From assembly GCA_036924085.1 (NCBI GenBank), contig JAVGWX010000013.1, positions 61,998,157 through 62,062,156 of the forward strand: DNA of 64,000 bases, read 5' to 3'. The stretch comes from Ariolimax columbianus. Its lineage: Eukaryota; Mollusca; Gastropoda; Stylommatophora; Arionidae. Each line of letters starts with the position of its first letter. Within the stretch, counting starts at the first letter, position 1. Below the pieces are notes generated by a model, which worked only from the letters and a program-made list of their open reading frames with translations, did not search any database and was not told the origin of the DNA. The position numbers and the translations under genes are program-made. Shown here one piece after another: positions 62,561 to 64,000 of the stretch.

Positions 62561-64000
62561 TCTAGAATGTTACCACTTCTAGAATGTTACCACATGCATC
62601 CACATCATTCACGACCACACACAGTAAATAACATAGCAAACAGCAGGTGGCAGATTTATTACATAAATATCAACAAAATCAACATTTATGAAACCTATAA
62701 TCATTATTACACATAACACAAAAAGAACAACCTACACCTGTAATTAAATGATCATATATTATATATATTAATTTAAATATGAATTTCCGCGGAGGTTGTA
62801 AGCACAAGATTTTGAATATTGCCCCCAACTAATACAACCCAGTTCAAGCCGCTACATTCCCCTCCCCTTATCTGCACAATCAACACACTTTCACAAACTT
62901 GTCTTCACGATCATATTCTGTGCATTTACTCACAAGCAGGTGATCTTTACATTACACATTCAATCTGTTCAACGTATACTCACATATGGTCACACATTTA
63001 ATTGATCTGCGTATACACATACTCTGGAACATACATCGTTCCTTTGTGTCCCGCACACACCACACACACATTCAGATCTCTTCTAGTCACAGGGTGTCCA
63101 ACACACACCTTATAGAGCGACTGGCCAAGACTCAAGGCGTATGCTGGATCAATCACCCTGCAACTCATTCCATATCTCACACATTCGTAAAACAGCCTGC
63201 TAACTAGTAGCAGCCTATCAATCGCTCTTCTAGTAAATCAGTGAGCTAAACTCTCATTCCTTTCCAGCCAGTCTCCTAGCTAAACTATGTCCCTCTCTCT
63301 CCATGGCCAGTCTGCTTGAGTTAAACCGTGCCTAGTATTATACAGTCTCAAGCAGTATCAGGGCTGTCCAATGGTCTTCTGTGGCTTGTCTGATTCAGCC
63401 ATCACTTTAGTTTGGATCTACCTCCAACTAGTTGTTATTGGAACGAATCCTCCGAATTCCTGTCAGTCTAAAATGTTGCAGCAAGACCTGATGGCCTCTG
63501 TCTGTCACTAACCTACCACTACCCAAATCGGAATGCCAGAGTGGTAGCTCCTAACCCCTACTTGTTCCAGACACATTCTTCCCCTCAACCCCCTGTTTTC
63601 CTTTGCCGACTTAGTGTCGAGACAGTGAGTGACCTTGGCACACATTCAGATACCTTTGTTCCCAGAATCGCCGGCCCCATCACCCCTGTCCTTAATGCCC
63701 ATGCTCCGGCTGGAACTGTTACACGTGTTTTCAACGGTCTATTGAGGAAACTATGAGTTGGAGAATAATGAAATTTGGCAAACTTGACGGTTGGTATGTG
63801 CTGTTTACACCAGAAATGACATCATGCTCATCGTACATATGTTCACTTGTTGCAGTTTGGTCCAGTTTCATTTAAACACACCTCCCATTTCCTGTCGTGA
63901 GAGGAAGAGCCTGCTTGTCCATCACATCTTATCATATCCCATGTCATGAATCTGGAGCACATTACTTGTTTACTGCATTCTGTCATATCTCCTTTCATAT
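62560..64000. other. No gene recognised; possible LTR-like segment
   Basis: TCTAGAATGTTACCAC occurs twice at 62560-62593. The stretch to about 63725 begins TGTTACCACATG and contains GGAACTGTTACA near its end, resembling a solitary LTR, but no partner, primer-binding site or pol domain is visible. Open frames of up to 73 codons have no recognisable motif. Confidence 0.25.

Overview
This is metazoan nuclear DNA: AT-rich, intron-bearing, without operons, and almost wholly built of decayed retrotransposons, short interspersed elements and minisatellites. The LINE and SINE types and the two recognisable genes fit an invertebrate, most likely a lophotrochozoan such as a gastropod mollusc. That assignment is inference; no species can be named from the sequence.

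Only two protein-coding genes are supported, and both appear only after joining short exons by eye. (1) Plus strand, 19870-24388: a 162-residue ABRA/Costars-family protein in two coding exons (19870-20137 and 24168-24388) with a phase-1 intron of 4,030 bp. (2) Minus strand, 48885-60582: a complete COX16 homologue (cytochrome c oxidase assembly factor) of 116 residues in four coding exons (60508-60582, 55579-55653, 50844-50918, 48885-49010). All its introns are phase 0 and the first three exons are exactly 75 nt each. There is no sign that the two genes work together.

The rest is a layered repeat landscape. The following names are local to this window. LINE-A: CR1/Jockey-like, with a conserved 3' hairpin and TTAAG tail. 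LINE-B: endonuclease plus reverse transcriptase plus a C-terminal C2H2 finger; its best copy, 51380-54620, lies in COX16 intron 2. LINE-H: RNase H-bearing, ending in a (GAA)n tail. LINE-R: RTE-like, with a TGAAC tail. LINE-G: a further reverse transcriptase family. SINE-A, SINE-C and SINE-D: tRNA-like heads. SINE-B and its older relative SINE-B': about 350 bp, often GAA-tailed. There are also a mariner-like element and a piggyBac-type MITE. Several insertions have readable target-site duplications, which gives a relative chronology: LINE-H into LINE-R; SINE-B into LINE-A, into the mariner terminal repeat and into SINE-B'; SINE-A into LINE-G.

Layout: 1-19800, LINE/SINE remnants and seven tandem arrays; 19870-24400, the ABRA-like gene with two large minisatellites and LINE/SINE debris in its intron; 24400-48900, repeats only, including a diverged duplication (about 27160-29060 versus 30160-31840), a nested mariner and a RTE-like LINE; 48885-60582, COX16 with introns full of repeats, its stop codon touching a 42-bp minisatellite; 60600-64000, SINE-B nested in LINE-A and a final 1.4 kb in which no gene is seen.

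The longest open frames (311 residues near 5273-6208, 239 residues near 21768-22487) are artefacts of minisatellites whose unit length is a multiple of three. I found no convincing undescribed gene system. The most informative observations are the two cryptic spliced genes, the very high density of unrelated minisatellites, the nested insertions with exact junctions, and a minisatellite that appears to have grown out of a SINE head.
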